50,602 nt of DNA from Chloroflexi bacterium 54-19 (GCA_001898225.1 MKTJ01000076.1:1-50602), one strand, 5' to 3'. Positions 1 through 8,921 are shown, counted from the first letter of the stretch. The notes: a model not told the origin generated them from the sequence alone. Program-made: numbers and translations.

Positions 1-42
1 AGTTCGGGATGATTCATGTTTCCCACTAGCCTTTTTAGTTTA

Positions 43-1680
43 TTAGAGGGCCGCGCTTACAATCTGCTGGGCTTCTTCCACGATTAGTTGGAGGTGGTCC
101 TGACCTTTGAAGCTCTCGGCGTAAATCTTGTAAACATCTTCCGTACCGGAGGGCCGCGCCGCGAACCAGCCGTTTTCGGTCACGACCTTGAGACCGCCGA
201 TAGCCGCCTGGTTGCTCGGCGCTTTGGTCAACTTGGCGATAATCGGCTCCCCGGCCAGCGTGTCGGCCTTGACGTTTTCGGGTGAGAGCTTTTTGAGCTT
301 GTCCTTCTGGGCCGGGGTCGCCGGGGCGTCAATGCGGGTATAGGCCGGGTTGCCAAGCCGTTCGGTCATTTCCTTATAGTGGATGCCGGGGTCTTTGCCG
401 GTCCGGGCCAGGATTTCTGCCGAAAGCAGGTCCATAATCATGCCGTCTTTGTCGGTGGTCCAGACCGTGCCGTCCCGCCGCAGGAAGGAAGCCCCGGCGC
501 TTTCCTCGCCGCCAAAGCCGAAACTGCCGTCCAGCAAGCCGGAGACGAACCACTTGAAGCCGACCGGCACTTCCGCGACAGTCCGGCCAATTTCCTTACC
601 GACCCGGTCAATAATACTGCTGCTGACCAGGGTCTTGCCGATGGCGCTGGAGGCGGGCCAGTTCGGGCGGTTCTGGAAAAGATACCAGATGGCGACCGAA
701 AGAAAGTGGTTCGGGTTCATCAAGCCCATGCTTGGCGTTACGATGCCGTGGCGGTCGGTATCGGTATCGTTGCCGAAAGCGATGTCGAACTGGTCTTTGA
801 GTTTGACCAGGTTTGCCATCGCGTAGGGCGACGAGCAGTCCATGCGAATTTTGCCGTCGTGGTCGAGCGGCATAAAGCTGAAGGTCGGGTCTACCGTCTT
901 ATTGACGACGGTCAGGTTCAGACCATATTTTTTGGCGATAGGTTCCCAGTAAGCCACGCAGGAGCCGCCGAGCGGGTCGGCCCCGATCTTGAGGCCGGCC
1001 TGGCGAATGGCTTCCATGTCCACGATATTCCCCAGGTCGTTCACGTAGGGCGTGATGAAGTCGTACTGGTGGGTGGTGGACGCTTTGAAGGCCGTGTCGT
1101 AACTGACCCGTTTGACGCCGTTTAACTTCTCCCGCAAAAGCGCGTTCGCCCGGTCCTGGACCCAGTTGGTAATATCCACGTCGGCGGGGCCGCCGTTGGG
1201 CGGGTTGTACTTGAAACCGCCGTCCGAGGGCGGGTTGTGCGAGGGGGTCACCACGATGCCGTCGGCCAGGCCACTTGTCCGGCCCTTGTTATAGGTCAGA
1301 ATGGCGTGCGAAATGACCGGGGTCGGGGTGAAGCCGTTGTCCTGGGCCATGATTACTTCCACACCATGTGCCGCCAGGACTTCCAGGGCGCTTTGCTGGG
1401 CTGGACCGGAGAGGGCGTGCGAGTCCATCCCGAGATAGAGGGGTCCGTCGATGCCCTGACTGGTGCGGTATTCGACAATCGCCTGGGTTGTTGCCAGGAT
1501 ATGGTCTTCGTTAAAAGAGGTGTTGGCCGACGAGCCCCGGTGGCCCGAAGTGCCAAACTGGACCCGCTCGACCGGGTTATTCGGGTCCGGATGAAGGGAA
1601 TAATACTGGTCTATCAGTTTAGAAACATCAATGAGCAACTCGCGTGGAGCCGGTTTACCGGCCAAAGGGCTGACTGCCAT
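43..1680 (-). CDS. pgm: Phosphoglucomutase (alpha-D-glucose phosphate-specific)
   Basis: Interconverts glucose-1-phosphate and glucose-6-phosphate in the cytoplasm, feeding glycogen and UDP-glucose synthesis. All four family motifs are visible: the N-terminal TSGHRG segment (about residue 44), the phosphoserine loop TPSHNP with Ser147, the metal loop DTDTDR with Asp305/307/309, the sugar loop GEESAG (391-396), and the phosphate-binding RPSGTE (509-514). The length, 545 aa, matches the E. coli Pgm class (about 546 aa), so it appears complete. Start ATG at 1680 follows a GAAGGAG ribosome site. It stands alone, divergent from nothing close; a UDP-glucose pyrophosphorylase that would use its product lies at 23.4-24.9 kb. 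Confidence 0.96.
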   Translation of the reverse strand: MAVSPLAGKPAPRELLIDVSKLIDQYYSLHPDPNNPVERVQFGTSGHRGSSANTSFNEDHILATTQAIVEYRTSQGIDGPLYLGMDSHALSGPAQQSALEVLAAHGVEVIMAQDNGFTPTPVISHAILTYNKGRTSGLADGIVVTPSHNPPSDGGFKYNPPNGGPADVDITNWVQDRANALLREKLNGVKRVSYDTAFKASTTHQYDFITPYVNDLGNIVDMEAIRQAGLKIGADPLGGSCVAYWEPIAKKYGLNLTVVNKTVDPTFSFMPLDHDGKIRMDCSSPYAMANLVKLKDQFDIAFGNDTDTDRHGIVTPSMGLMNPNHFLSVAIWYLFQNRPNWPASSAIGKTLVSSSIIDRVGKEIGRTVAEVPVGFKWFVSGLLDGSFGFGGEESAGASFLRRDGTVWTTDKDGMIMDLLSAEILARTGKDPGIHYKEMTERLGNPAYTRIDAPATPAQKDKLKKLSPENVKADTLAGEPIIAKLTKAPSNQAAIGGLKVVTENGWFAARPSGTEDVYKIYAESFKGQDHLQLIVEEAQQIVSAAL

Positions 1681-2248
1681 TACTCGAACTCCTTCGTTTC
1701 TTAACTCCTGCCGGAGTGGGTACTTTCCGCCACCGGTGCGAACGGTGACTGGTCCGGTCGGTACAAAACCCGGCTTTTTACCTTATCAAATTAAAAATTT
1801 CCTACCAGGTTAGCCGCAGATTGTTAAAATGGCCGGGTTTTTCTATTTAGCCCGGTTTTAAGCGTTGGTTCAGTGTCTGGAACCTATTGTAAACCGCTCC
1901 CAATCAACTTTCAATAACCGGGCCGAACACTAACCAAATTTAGCTTAATTCAATTTGTAGTTTTTGTATAAAGTGGGGAATTTAAGAGTAGGAAAATATG
2001 AAAAATAATTGGCCGGGTCACGGAATTCAGAACGGCCCGGCCTGGAGTAACGGGAGTTACAAAGTGAGTCTAACACACCTCAGCCCTAAAAGAATAAGCC
2101 AAAGAGCCTATTCCACCTTACAACAAAGTGCCTATTTTCTGTCTAACAACCCTTAATTTGGTCGATTCCAATAAGATAAAGTGTTTAATACCAGTTTAAT
2201 TATTTAATCCGGTTGAATTAGTTTTGCCTGCCCAGGCGGGATGGTGTT
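1681..2248. other. Intergenic region with short hairpins and one doubtful 52-codon ORF
   Basis: 568 bases between pgm and the ArsR gene. It becomes AT-rich after about 1,780. A GGCCGGG/CCCGGCC inverted pair lies around 2011-2042. An ATG at 1998 opens a 52-codon frame (to 2156) preceded by AGTAGGAAAAT, but the product resembles no family I know and the frame contains the hairpin, so I do not call it a gene. No RNA gene is recognised. Confidence 0.4.
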
Positions 2249-2614
2249 TTAGACCGGGGCTTTTTCGTTCGTAAGGGGAAGGATTTCCGGGTTTTTCTGG
2301 CAACTATGCAGGATCGCATCGAGTAGACCGGGGAAGCGGGCTTCCAGGTCGTCCCGGCGCAGCCTTACCAACAGGCGGCGGCCTTGCGGCTCCATGCGGA
2401 GTACCCCGGCCTCGCGCAAGACCTTGAAGTGATGCGATTGGGTGGCCTTGGCGACATTCATGCCCGCCACAATATGCTGGCAGCTATCGCCTTCTTCCGT
2501 GGCGGCCAGTTCCGTGACTACTTTTAGTCTTATTGGGTCGCCCAGCGCGTACAGGACGTTTGCCAGCGAAAGGTCGGCGCGGGCGGGATGCATTGGTGTT
2601 CTCATGCTTGACAT
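2249..2614 (-). CDS. ArsR-family winged-helix transcriptional repressor
   Basis: Small DNA-binding regulator of the ArsR/SmtB superfamily, 121 aa from the chosen start. The core reads LANVLYALGDPIRLKVVTEL, then a recognition-helix segment NVAKATQSHHFKVLREAGV, then a wing RMEPQGRRLLVRLRRDDLE: the canonical ArsR order. No metal-binding ELCVCDL cysteine pair is seen at the usual helix-3 position, so it probably senses something other than arsenic or zinc; one Cys sits in the DSCQHI segment. A longer frame begins at a TTG (2641), but that codon lies inside the putative operator, so ATG at 2614 (or ATG at 2605) is preferred. It is divergent from the MFS exporter and probably represses it. Confidence 0.85.
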   Translation of the reverse strand: MSSMRTPMHPARADLSLANVLYALGDPIRLKVVTELAATEEGDSCQHIVAGMNVAKATQSHHFKVLREAGVLRMEPQGRRLLVRLRRDDLEARFPGLLDAILHSCQKNPEILPLTNEKAPV

Positions 2615-2636
2615 TTTAGCAGATTTGATGTTACTA

Positions 2637-2667
2637 TTCAACTGTTCGGAATTATGGAACTATTGAA
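2637..2667. promoter_or_regulatory. Putative ArsR operator between repressor and exporter
   Basis: Imperfect palindrome: arm TTCAACTGTTC at 2637-2647 and arm GAACTATTGAA at 2657-2667, matching in 9 of 11 positions around a 9-base spacer. A partial repeat of the half-site (ATTGAACAAT) continues to 2673. It lies in the short divergent spacer, as ArsR-type operators usually do, and would control both genes. Confidence 0.6.
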
Positions 2668-2699
2668 CAATCGGACAATGCTAGAGAACCGGAGATAAT

Positions 2700-4031
2700 A
2701 TGTCCCAGGAATGCCTTTCGGTCGAAAAACCGGAGTCTTTTGAAAGAATTATCCAGCCTGCCGCCAATAGTTTGAAACCGGGGCTCGCAGCCACTCTCGC
2801 CGCCAGCCCTGCCACCAAAGCCACCCCGATTCAATGGAGACACGTTGTCATATTGGGTGGCCTGGGCGCGTTTGGCCCGCTTGCCATTGATATGTATTTG
2901 CCCTCGCTGCCTGATGTCAGCCGCGACCTGGGTGCCTCAATGTCCATTACCCAGCTAACCCTGAGCGCTACTATCCTGGGTCTATCGCTGGGCCAGGTGG
3001 TCGCCGGGCCACTCAGCGACGCCCTGGGTCGGAAACGGCCCCTGCTGGTCGGGGTCGGGCTCTTTATTCTTTTGTCGCTGCTCTGTATCGTCGCTCCCTC
3101 GATGAGTGTGCTTATTCCGCTACGTTTTTTTCAGGGAGTGGTCGGGGCCGCCGGAATTGCCCTGGCCCTCGCTATCGCCAGCGACATTTACACCGGGGTT
3201 TCCCTGGCCCGGACCTATGCTCTCCTTCTAATGATAACCGGGGTTGCCCCGATAATCGCCCCGGTCATCGGCGGGCAGATATTAAACTTTATCTCGTGGC
3301 GCGGCATTTTTGGCGGAATTGCCATTATCGCCGCCATCTTTTTCCTGGCCTCGCTCTTTGGCCTTGAGGAAAGTCTGCCCAGGGAAAAACGCCAGCCGCT
3401 CGGCTTTGGTCCTACCTTCGCGGCTTTCCGCACTTTGCTGGGCGACCGCCGGTTTGTCGGTTATGCTCTTTCGGTCGGGTTGGCCTTTGCCTGCCCTATC
3501 GTCTATGTGTCGGTATCGCCCTTCGTCCTGCAAAATCTTTATGGCTTATCGCCCCAGCTTTTTAGCCTCCTGTTCAGCCTGAGCGCCCTGGGGTTGATTA
3601 GCTCGGCCCAATTGAGTAACTGGCTGGCCGGGAAAGTCACGCCCCGCAAACTGCTGACTGTCGGCATTGTCCTGAATGTAGCGGGTGGTGTCGGGATGTT
3701 TTTGGCGGTTATCAGCGGGCTGGGCCTGGTCGGGGTGCTGGTATCGTTCCTCCTGATTACCGCCAGTATGGGCCTGATTGTGCCAAACGCCACCACCCTG
3801 GCCCTTTCCAACACCACTACCGCCGGGAGCGCCTCGGCCCTGCTGGGGGTAATTCAGTTCACGACCGGTGCGGTAGCCGGACCTCTCGTCGGGTTGGCGG
3901 GAACCGGGACGGCCATCCCAATGACCGCGACTATCGCCGGGTTCGGAGTGGCAACCGCTCTCAGCTTTGTCTTCCTGACCCGCACTGAATCCACGGATGT
4001 CCTGGCGCAAGAAAGTCCGGCCCCCTTTTAG
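2700..4031 (+). CDS. Bcr/CflA family multidrug efflux MFS transporter
   Basis: Inner-membrane drug:proton antiporter of the major facilitator superfamily, 443 aa, predicted 12 membrane helices starting near residue 48. Signature features: the GAFGPLAIDMYLPSLPDVSRDL segment in helix 1, typical of Bcr/CflA exporters, and motif A GPLSDALGRKRPLL between helices 2 and 3, followed by R in helix 4 (PLRFFQGVVGAAG). Start ATG at 2700 has CCGGAG eight bases upstream. The first 45 residues are a cytoplasmic extension. Divergent from the ArsR repressor, so it is likely induced by the ligand that repressor senses. Ends in a terminator overlapping its stop codon. The substrate cannot be told from sequence. 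Confidence 0.9.
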   Translation: MSQECLSVEKPESFERIIQPAANSLKPGLAATLAASPATKATPIQWRHVVILGGLGAFGPLAIDMYLPSLPDVSRDLGASMSITQLTLSATILGLSLGQVVAGPLSDALGRKRPLLVGVGLFILLSLLCIVAPSMSVLIPLRFFQGVVGAAGIALALAIASDIYTGVSLARTYALLLMITGVAPIIAPVIGGQILNFISWRGIFGGIAIIAAIFFLASLFGLEESLPREKRQPLGFGPTFAAFRTLLGDRRFVGYALSVGLAFACPIVYVSVSPFVLQNLYGLSPQLFSLLFSLSALGLISSAQLSNWLAGKVTPRKLLTVGIVLNVAGGVGMFLAVISGLGLVGVLVSFLLITASMGLIVPNATTLALSNTTTAGSASALLGVIQFTTGAVAGPLVGLAGTGTAIPMTATIAGFGVATALSFVFLTRTESTDVLAQESPAPF

Positions 4032-4047
4032 AGGGCCGGTTTTTTTC
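4017..4047 (+). terminator. Rho-independent terminator of the MFS gene
   Basis: CCGGCCC (4017-4023) pairs with GGGCCGG (4033-4039) and is followed by a run of seven T. The left arm and loop include the stop codon of the exporter. Confidence 0.85.
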
Positions 4048-4083
4048 GTAAAGATTTTCGATAAAACTTTTTATAAAAGGGAG

Positions 4084-5013
4084 TTAGAGCAGTTCGGGAA
4101 TTTGACCTGTCCAGACTTCCACGCTGCTGATGCTCTTAAAACCTATCGAATGGTAAAGCGCCATCGGGACCGGGTTGCCGCCATCCACGCCGAGCCTGAC
4201 CGAGGTTGCGCCCCGCGCCCGCAGGTGATGGATACCGGCAGTCAGGAGCGCCCGGCCCAGGCCCCGCCCCCGCCAGTCCGGGTCGTTGGTCAGGTTGGAA
4301 ATCAGGGCATAGATGCCGCCGTCATGATTGTAGTTGTGTGGGTCCAATATCGCGTGACAGGTGCCGATGACATGAGTTTCGGCGGAAAGGGGTACGGCCA
4401 CCAAAAAGCCGGTGCGCTGCCCATCCAGGTCTTTCTGAAGCGCTTTCATTGGGATAGGCCGGAAATTCCAGGTGGTGGCCCAGGCCTTGTTAAGGGCGGC
4501 CAGGGCTGCTTCGTCTTCGCCCTCGGCCAGCGGTCGGATACGCATTCCTTCCGGTACGGGAAAAAGGGGAACCTCAACCGCTGCCGGTAGCAACATAGAG
4601 TGGTATTTGCGCAGGGGTTCGATACCGAACCCGGCGACAATCTCAGTGGCCCAGGCCCCACCACCGGAGAAGAAGAAGCGGACACTATTAAATCCCATGT
4701 GCCGGGCTTCATCGAAGACTCCTTCGACCAAATGGGTGACAGCCTCTGGTTGGCGATAGCCCGGTAGCAGAGCCAACCGGACTTCGATGGCATCGGGTTC
4801 GCGGGTAGGTTTGAACGCGGCCAGGCCGATGGGCTGGGTGTCTTTTGAAAGGACCAGGCCCGTTTTAGTCCAATCGCCCAGGGACCACCAGCCTTCGGGG
4901 GGGCGGCCTGCGGGGTCGTCGATGTCCTGGGAGGCTTCCCAGATGAAGTGAAGTTTGTCCCATTCGGTCACCGCGACCGGTCGAATGGTATAGTCGGAAA
5001 ATGAGTCGGTCAT
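4084..5013 (-). CDS. Tandem GNAT-domain acetyltransferase
   Basis: 309 aa with two GNAT folds. The N-terminal copy (about 1-145) is degenerate. The C-terminal copy (about 155-305) retains the acetyl-CoA loop in NDPDWRGRGLGRALL (R/Q-x-x-G-x-G/A) and the downstream Asn/Tyr-type motif VPMALYHSIGFK. Such two-domain proteins acetylate small amines, antibiotics or protein termini; the substrate is not evident here. Start ATG at 5013 with AAAGGATAATC upstream. Convergent with the MFS exporter and separated from it by that gene's terminator, so not obviously in its regulon. Confidence 0.85.
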   Translation of the reverse strand: MTDSFSDYTIRPVAVTEWDKLHFIWEASQDIDDPAGRPPEGWWSLGDWTKTGLVLSKDTQPIGLAAFKPTREPDAIEVRLALLPGYRQPEAVTHLVEGVFDEARHMGFNSVRFFFSGGGAWATEIVAGFGIEPLRKYHSMLLPAAVEVPLFPVPEGMRIRPLAEGEDEAALAALNKAWATTWNFRPIPMKALQKDLDGQRTGFLVAVPLSAETHVIGTCHAILDPHNYNHDGGIYALISNLTNDPDWRGRGLGRALLTAGIHHLRARGATSVRLGVDGGNPVPMALYHSIGFKSISSVEVWTGQIPELL

Positions 5014-5229
5014 GATTATCCTTTTATTTTTTAAAGTTTGCGGTTCTATATAATAATCATAATTTTCAGTTTAAAGTGTTTCCTGAAAGCCCCCGCATTA
5101 TACCTTTTCTCACCGGCTCCGCCAAAACCCACCCGTTTAGTCGTCAATAGTGCAAAAGAAGTCCATTAATGGTAGACTATATGTGCAATTTGCCCAAGCA
5201 CATCCGGCCTAAGTTGTGCCTGCGGCCCA

Positions 5230-5259
5230 TTGTCACGGCCTTATTGGGAGTGCTATACT
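5230..5259 (+). promoter_or_regulatory. Sigma70-type promoter for glutamine synthetase
   Basis: -35 TTGTCA (5230-5235), 18-base spacer, -10 TATACT (5254-5259). Transcription would start near 5266. This rules out TTG 5230 as the start codon of the coding frame and supports TTG 5314. Confidence 0.6.
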
Positions 5260-5313
5260 CCTTTAGGCATTTTGTTAAAGGCATTCTGCACAATAGATAT
5301 TGGAAAGAGCGCA

Positions 5314-6801
5314 TTGGAAACTAACCACTCCCGGAGCGAAGACGCTGTCAACTCTAAAGAAGTCGAATTATTAACGTCCGAAAAGACAGCTACCCCGGCA
5401 CCCTCCACCACGGATTTGCCGGGCCTGGCCGCCGAAAATGGCGTCCGGTTTATTGATTTACAATTTACGGACATCTTTGGAGTCATTAAAAGCGTAACCA
5501 TCCCGGCCAGCCAGCTTGCCACCGCCCTTGAAAACGGCGTCTGGTTCGATGGCTCGGCGATTGAAGGGTTTGCTCGCGTAGCCGAAAACGATATGTACCT
5601 GGTGCCCGACCCCACCACCTGGGCGGTTATCCCCTGGACCTCCGGCGAGGATAAAACGGCTCGGCTTCTGTGCTGGGTCTATACCCCGCGTGGGGAGCGC
5701 TTCCTGGGCGACCCCCGGTTTGCCCTGGACCGCGTCCTCAAAGAAGCCGCCAGCCTGGGTTACCAGTATAATGCCGGTCCCGAACTGGAATTCTTCCTTT
5801 TTAACAACACCCTCTCTGGGGGCCTGCCCCAGATTCTCGAAAACGACCGGGGCAGCTATTTCGATAATACGACCGACGCCGGGAGCGTCCTCCGCCGGAA
5901 AGCGGCCCTCGCTCTCGAAGGAATGGGCGTTGAATTTGAAAGCTTCCACCACGAAGTTGCCCCCGGCCAGCACGAAATTGACCTCGAAGTCGGCCCGGCC
6001 CTGCGTACCGCCGACAATGTAATGACTGCCAAGTATGTTATCCGGGCGCTGGCCCAGCAAAACGACTTGCGTGCCACTTTTATGCCCAAACCCCTTTTCG
6101 GCCTCTCCGGTTCCGGCATGCACACTCACCAGAGCATGACCTTCTTATCGGACAGTAAAGTTGGTCCCCGCAACGGCAAACCTAAAGTTGTGCCCAGCAC
6201 GGTTCAGCCAGGCGAAAATGCTTTTACCAATTTGAACGAACAGTACAACCTGAGCGCGGTGGCTCGCCACTTTATCGCCGGGCAACTTTACCATGCCAAA
6301 GCCATGACCGTTATCCTGGCCCCATTGGTCAATTCGTACAAACGCCTGGTGGCCGGGTACGAAGCGCCGGTCTATATCAGTTGGGCCAGGGTCAACCGGG
6401 GCGCGCTTATTCGGGTACCGCACAGCGGGCCGGGCGCGAACCAGCGGTATACCGCCAGAGTCGAATTGCGCTGCCCCGACCCGTCCTGCAACCCCTACCT
6501 GGCTTTCGCGGTCATGCTCAAAGCCGGGTTGGACGGCATAAAGCGCCGGTTGCCTTTACCTGAGCCGGTCGAGGAAAGTATCTTCCAGTTCGACCCCAAC
6601 GAATTACAGCGCCGTTCGATTGAGACGCTCCCTTCGACAATGCACGAAGCGCTCGACGAGTTGGCAAAAGACGAAGTTATCCAGGAAGCCCTCGGCGAGG
6701 TCATCTATGAAAATTTCATGGAGGCGAAGCAGGCCGAGTGGAACGATTATGGTCGCCACGTCAGCCCCTGGGAAGTAGAACGCTACCTCGACATCGGTTA
6801 G
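5314..6801 (+). CDS. glnA: Type I glutamine synthetase (GSI-alpha-like)
   Basis: ATP-dependent condensation of glutamate and ammonia to glutamine, a cytoplasmic dodecamer. Visible family motifs: FDGSAIEGF near the N-terminus, the metal-ligand segment GPELEFFLF, HHEVAPGQHEIDL, FMPKPLFGLSGSGMH with the ATP/metal His, NSYKRLVAGYEAP (glutamate/ammonia site) and RVELRCPDPSCNPYL. The adenylylation-site insertion of the beta subtype is absent, and the C-terminal LPSTMHEALDEL resembles the Bacillus-type alpha enzymes, which are controlled by feedback rather than adenylylation. No ATG exists upstream of the conserved region. TTG 5314 is chosen because GGAAAG precedes it by six bases and the promoter lies at 5230-5259. 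It leaves an unusual 50-residue leader before the conserved core. A PucR regulator follows. Confidence 0.93.
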   Translation: METNHSRSEDAVNSKEVELLTSEKTATPAPSTTDLPGLAAENGVRFIDLQFTDIFGVIKSVTIPASQLATALENGVWFDGSAIEGFARVAENDMYLVPDPTTWAVIPWTSGEDKTARLLCWVYTPRGERFLGDPRFALDRVLKEAASLGYQYNAGPELEFFLFNNTLSGGLPQILENDRGSYFDNTTDAGSVLRRKAALALEGMGVEFESFHHEVAPGQHEIDLEVGPALRTADNVMTAKYVIRALAQQNDLRATFMPKPLFGLSGSGMHTHQSMTFLSDSKVGPRNGKPKVVPSTVQPGENAFTNLNEQYNLSAVARHFIAGQLYHAKAMTVILAPLVNSYKRLVAGYEAPVYISWARVNRGALIRVPHSGPGANQRYTARVELRCPDPSCNPYLAFAVMLKAGLDGIKRRLPLPEPVEESIFQFDPNELQRRSIETLPSTMHEALDELAKDEVIQEALGEVIYENFMEAKQAEWNDYGRHVSPWEVERYLDIG

Positions 6802-6812
6802 AGGGTCAGGTT

Positions 6813-6833
6813 ACCGGGTTTTGTAAAACCGGT
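6813..6833. repeat. Short hairpin after glnA
   Basis: ACCGG-TTTT pairs with AAAA-CCGGT across a GT loop with one bulged G. There is no T run after it, so it is not a clear terminator; it may be an mRNA 3' stabiliser or a pause site. Confidence 0.35.
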
Positions 6834-6955
6834 GTAGTGTTGGGTATTTTGAAAATTTCGGATAGTGGGTAAAAGGGTCTACTGCTTTTTGAATTTGCGT
6901 ATGTTAAGCGGTTTGTAGACGTTATTTTATAACCTGGAAAAGTTCGTACAGCAAA

Positions 6956-8749
6956 ATGGTAACGGTCCAAGAGCTACAACAGCATATTTTACCGGCAGGA
7001 ACCGAGCTTGTGGCAGGACAGAGCGGCCTGGGGCACGAGGTAAGCTGGGTTCTGGCCGGGCGCAGCCGCCCCCCGATTTTTGACGGCCTCAAAGGTAACG
7101 AACTGGTCCTGATTTCGGTGCGAGTGTTGCGGGCCCTCGATGAAGAATTTCATCTCTCCCGGCTCTTTAATTACCTCTCGGAAAAAGGAGTAGCCGGGGC
7201 AGCCATTTTGGGGGAAATCCCCGACGTGGGCATTGAAGCTGCCGATGAGCTTAATCTGCCACTTTTCGTCCTGCCCGAAGGCACCAGTCTGCCCGAACTC
7301 GAACGCAATATCACCAAGTATATCGCTGAGAATAACCAGCAGCTTCAACACTGGAACCAGGAAGTTTACCGCCAGTTTACCGAACTGGCTATCGAGGGCA
7401 AGGGTATCGCCGCCGTCGCCGAACTGCTCTGCAAGTTGAGCGGCAAGGCGGTTATCGTGGAAGACGCCAATTTCCGCGCCAGGGTCCGCTTTACTCCCGA
7501 CCGGAGCGAGGTGTCGAGCCTGGTTGGCATTACCGAAAGCCGCAACGGGCAGCACAATTCCTTCACACCTGAAGTCAGCCCGGTGATGGACGACAACGGC
7601 CCCAACTCGGTCTTGCACAACAACCTGGCAATCTTGCGTGAGTGGCTCCATAACAAGGATTTGCGGGCCAGCGACCCCCCCTTGCATACCTTTGAAATGG
7701 CCTCGGACGGTCACCCGGCCATGCTCCAACTGACCGCCCCCATTATCGCCCAGGGAACCGTAGCCGGGTATGTCTCCCTTCTCGGTAGCGATTTCGACCG
7801 CCGCCAGCGGGTCGCGCTCAGCCGGGCCGCCAGCGCTCTCGCCATCGAACGGGCGCGGGAGATGGCCGTCAGCGCCGTAGAAGATAAATTCCAGGCCAAC
7901 GTCCTCGACGAACTCCTGGATGGCGGCTTTACCAGCCCCGACGCGATTATCGAGCGGGCCAAACGCCTCGGCTACAATCTGCAACTGCCCTACTGGGTCG
8001 CGTCGTTCGCTTTCCGCCAGCAGGAAAAATCGCTGCGGAAAAAGCCGCTTACCATTGTCCTCGATGGTCGGGAGATGGAACTCGATTTGCCGGTGAGCGA
8101 AACGATGGGCCGGGAGCTGCAACGCCTGGTCGAGCAAGAATCGTCGCGCCGGAACTGGGCCACTATCACTCGCGTGCGGGACGACCGGTTCGTGGTCTTT
8201 TTCGCCAACACCACCGGCAAGGAGTTTGGCGGGCCCGCCGAGGCCAAAAAAGTGGTCATGATTTTCCTGGAGCGTTTCGCCAACAGCTACCCCGACATCA
8301 GCGTATCGGCGGGGCTGGGTCGTTTTTATGAAGGTGGCGTGGAAGGGCTTCCAAAACAGAGCGCCGAGGCCGAAAAAGCGGTCATGATGGGTCTGCGTCT
8401 CTTTGGACCGGGCCAGCTAACCTATTTCGGCGACCTGGGAGTTTACCGGCTGCTTTTAACCATCGGCAATAACCGGGAACTGCGCGAGTTTTACCAGGAA
8501 GTGCTGGGCCGTCTGCTCGAACACGACTCCCGCAACGGTGGCGAACTTATCCGTACCCTGGAAGCCTATTTCCGCTACCAGAGTTCTCCCAGCGAGATGG
8601 CCAAAAATATAAAAGTTCACCGCAACACCCTGCTTTACCGCCTGCGCCGCATCCAGGATATTACCGGGTTCGACCTTGAAGACTCCGAAACGTCCCTGGC
8701 GCTCCACCTGGCCCTGCGCATCCAGGAAGTTTTAGGCGAGAAGAAGTAA
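6956..8749 (+). CDS. PucR-family transcriptional regulator
   Basis: 597-aa activator-type regulator in three parts: an N-terminal PucR domain (about 1-125), which in characterised members relates to purine or other nitrogen-compound catabolism; a central GAF-like/GGDEF-like sensor region (about 130-480); and a C-terminal HTH_30 DNA-binding domain (about 530-592) with SSPSEMAKNIKVHRNTLLYRLRRIQDITGFDL. The start ATG at 6956 has no strong ribosome site. It lies 154 bases after glnA in the same direction, with no good terminator between, so the two could share a transcript. A role in nitrogen control is inference from that position; the ligand is unknown. Confidence 0.9.
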   Translation: MVTVQELQQHILPAGTELVAGQSGLGHEVSWVLAGRSRPPIFDGLKGNELVLISVRVLRALDEEFHLSRLFNYLSEKGVAGAAILGEIPDVGIEAADELNLPLFVLPEGTSLPELERNITKYIAENNQQLQHWNQEVYRQFTELAIEGKGIAAVAELLCKLSGKAVIVEDANFRARVRFTPDRSEVSSLVGITESRNGQHNSFTPEVSPVMDDNGPNSVLHNNLAILREWLHNKDLRASDPPLHTFEMASDGHPAMLQLTAPIIAQGTVAGYVSLLGSDFDRRQRVALSRAASALAIERAREMAVSAVEDKFQANVLDELLDGGFTSPDAIIERAKRLGYNLQLPYWVASFAFRQQEKSLRKKPLTIVLDGREMELDLPVSETMGRELQRLVEQESSRRNWATITRVRDDRFVVFFANTTGKEFGGPAEAKKVVMIFLERFANSYPDISVSAGLGRFYEGGVEGLPKQSAEAEKAVMMGLRLFGPGQLTYFGDLGVYRLLLTIGNNRELREFYQEVLGRLLEHDSRNGGELIRTLEAYFRYQSSPSEMAKNIKVHRNTLLYRLRRIQDITGFDLEDSETSLALHLALRIQEVLGEKK

Positions 8750-8776
8750 AAAGACCCTTCTTTTCCCTTTGAGGGA

Positions 8777-8910
8777 AATCTCCCACCCCTAACCCCTCCC
8801 CAGGGAGGGGAAAAGATTGATAAGGAGTAAATTTTTGACTTTCGTCAAAAATTTACTCCTTTCTTTTACTCCCTTCCCCTATCAGGGGATGGGTCGGGGA
8901 TGGGGTTCAC
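8777..8910. repeat. Nested palindromic intergenic repeat (MITE/REP-like)
   Basis: The core is a perfect 18-bp inverted repeat, arms 8822-8839 and 8844-8861, with a 4-base loop TTTC. The flanks form a second, imperfect inverted pair of C-rich and G-rich blocks: the left block (8777-8815) is rich in CCCCTAACCCCTCCCC and the right block (8871-8909) is its near complement. The whole about 134-bp unit could fold into one long cruciform. C-rich ACCCCTAACCCCTCCC blocks of this kind are dispersed intergenic repeats in several bacterial genomes. No coding capacity is seen. Confidence 0.7.
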
Positions 8911-8921
8911 TGTACGATAAA

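Noticed and set aside
379..1125. 248-aa plus-strand frame opposite pgm
   Set aside because: Antisense shadow of a clear, complete phosphoglucomutase.
1998..2156. 52-codon ORF in the pgm-arsR spacer
   Set aside because: Weak ribosome site, contains a GC hairpin and an unnatural composition; no family resemblance.
6813..6833. Hairpin after glnA as a transcription terminator
   Set aside because: No T run follows the stem on either strand, so it is listed only as a hairpin.
6989..8137. 382-aa open frame on the minus strand inside the PucR gene
   Set aside because: Shadow of the GC-rich PucR coding frame; no protein-family features and no ribosome site.
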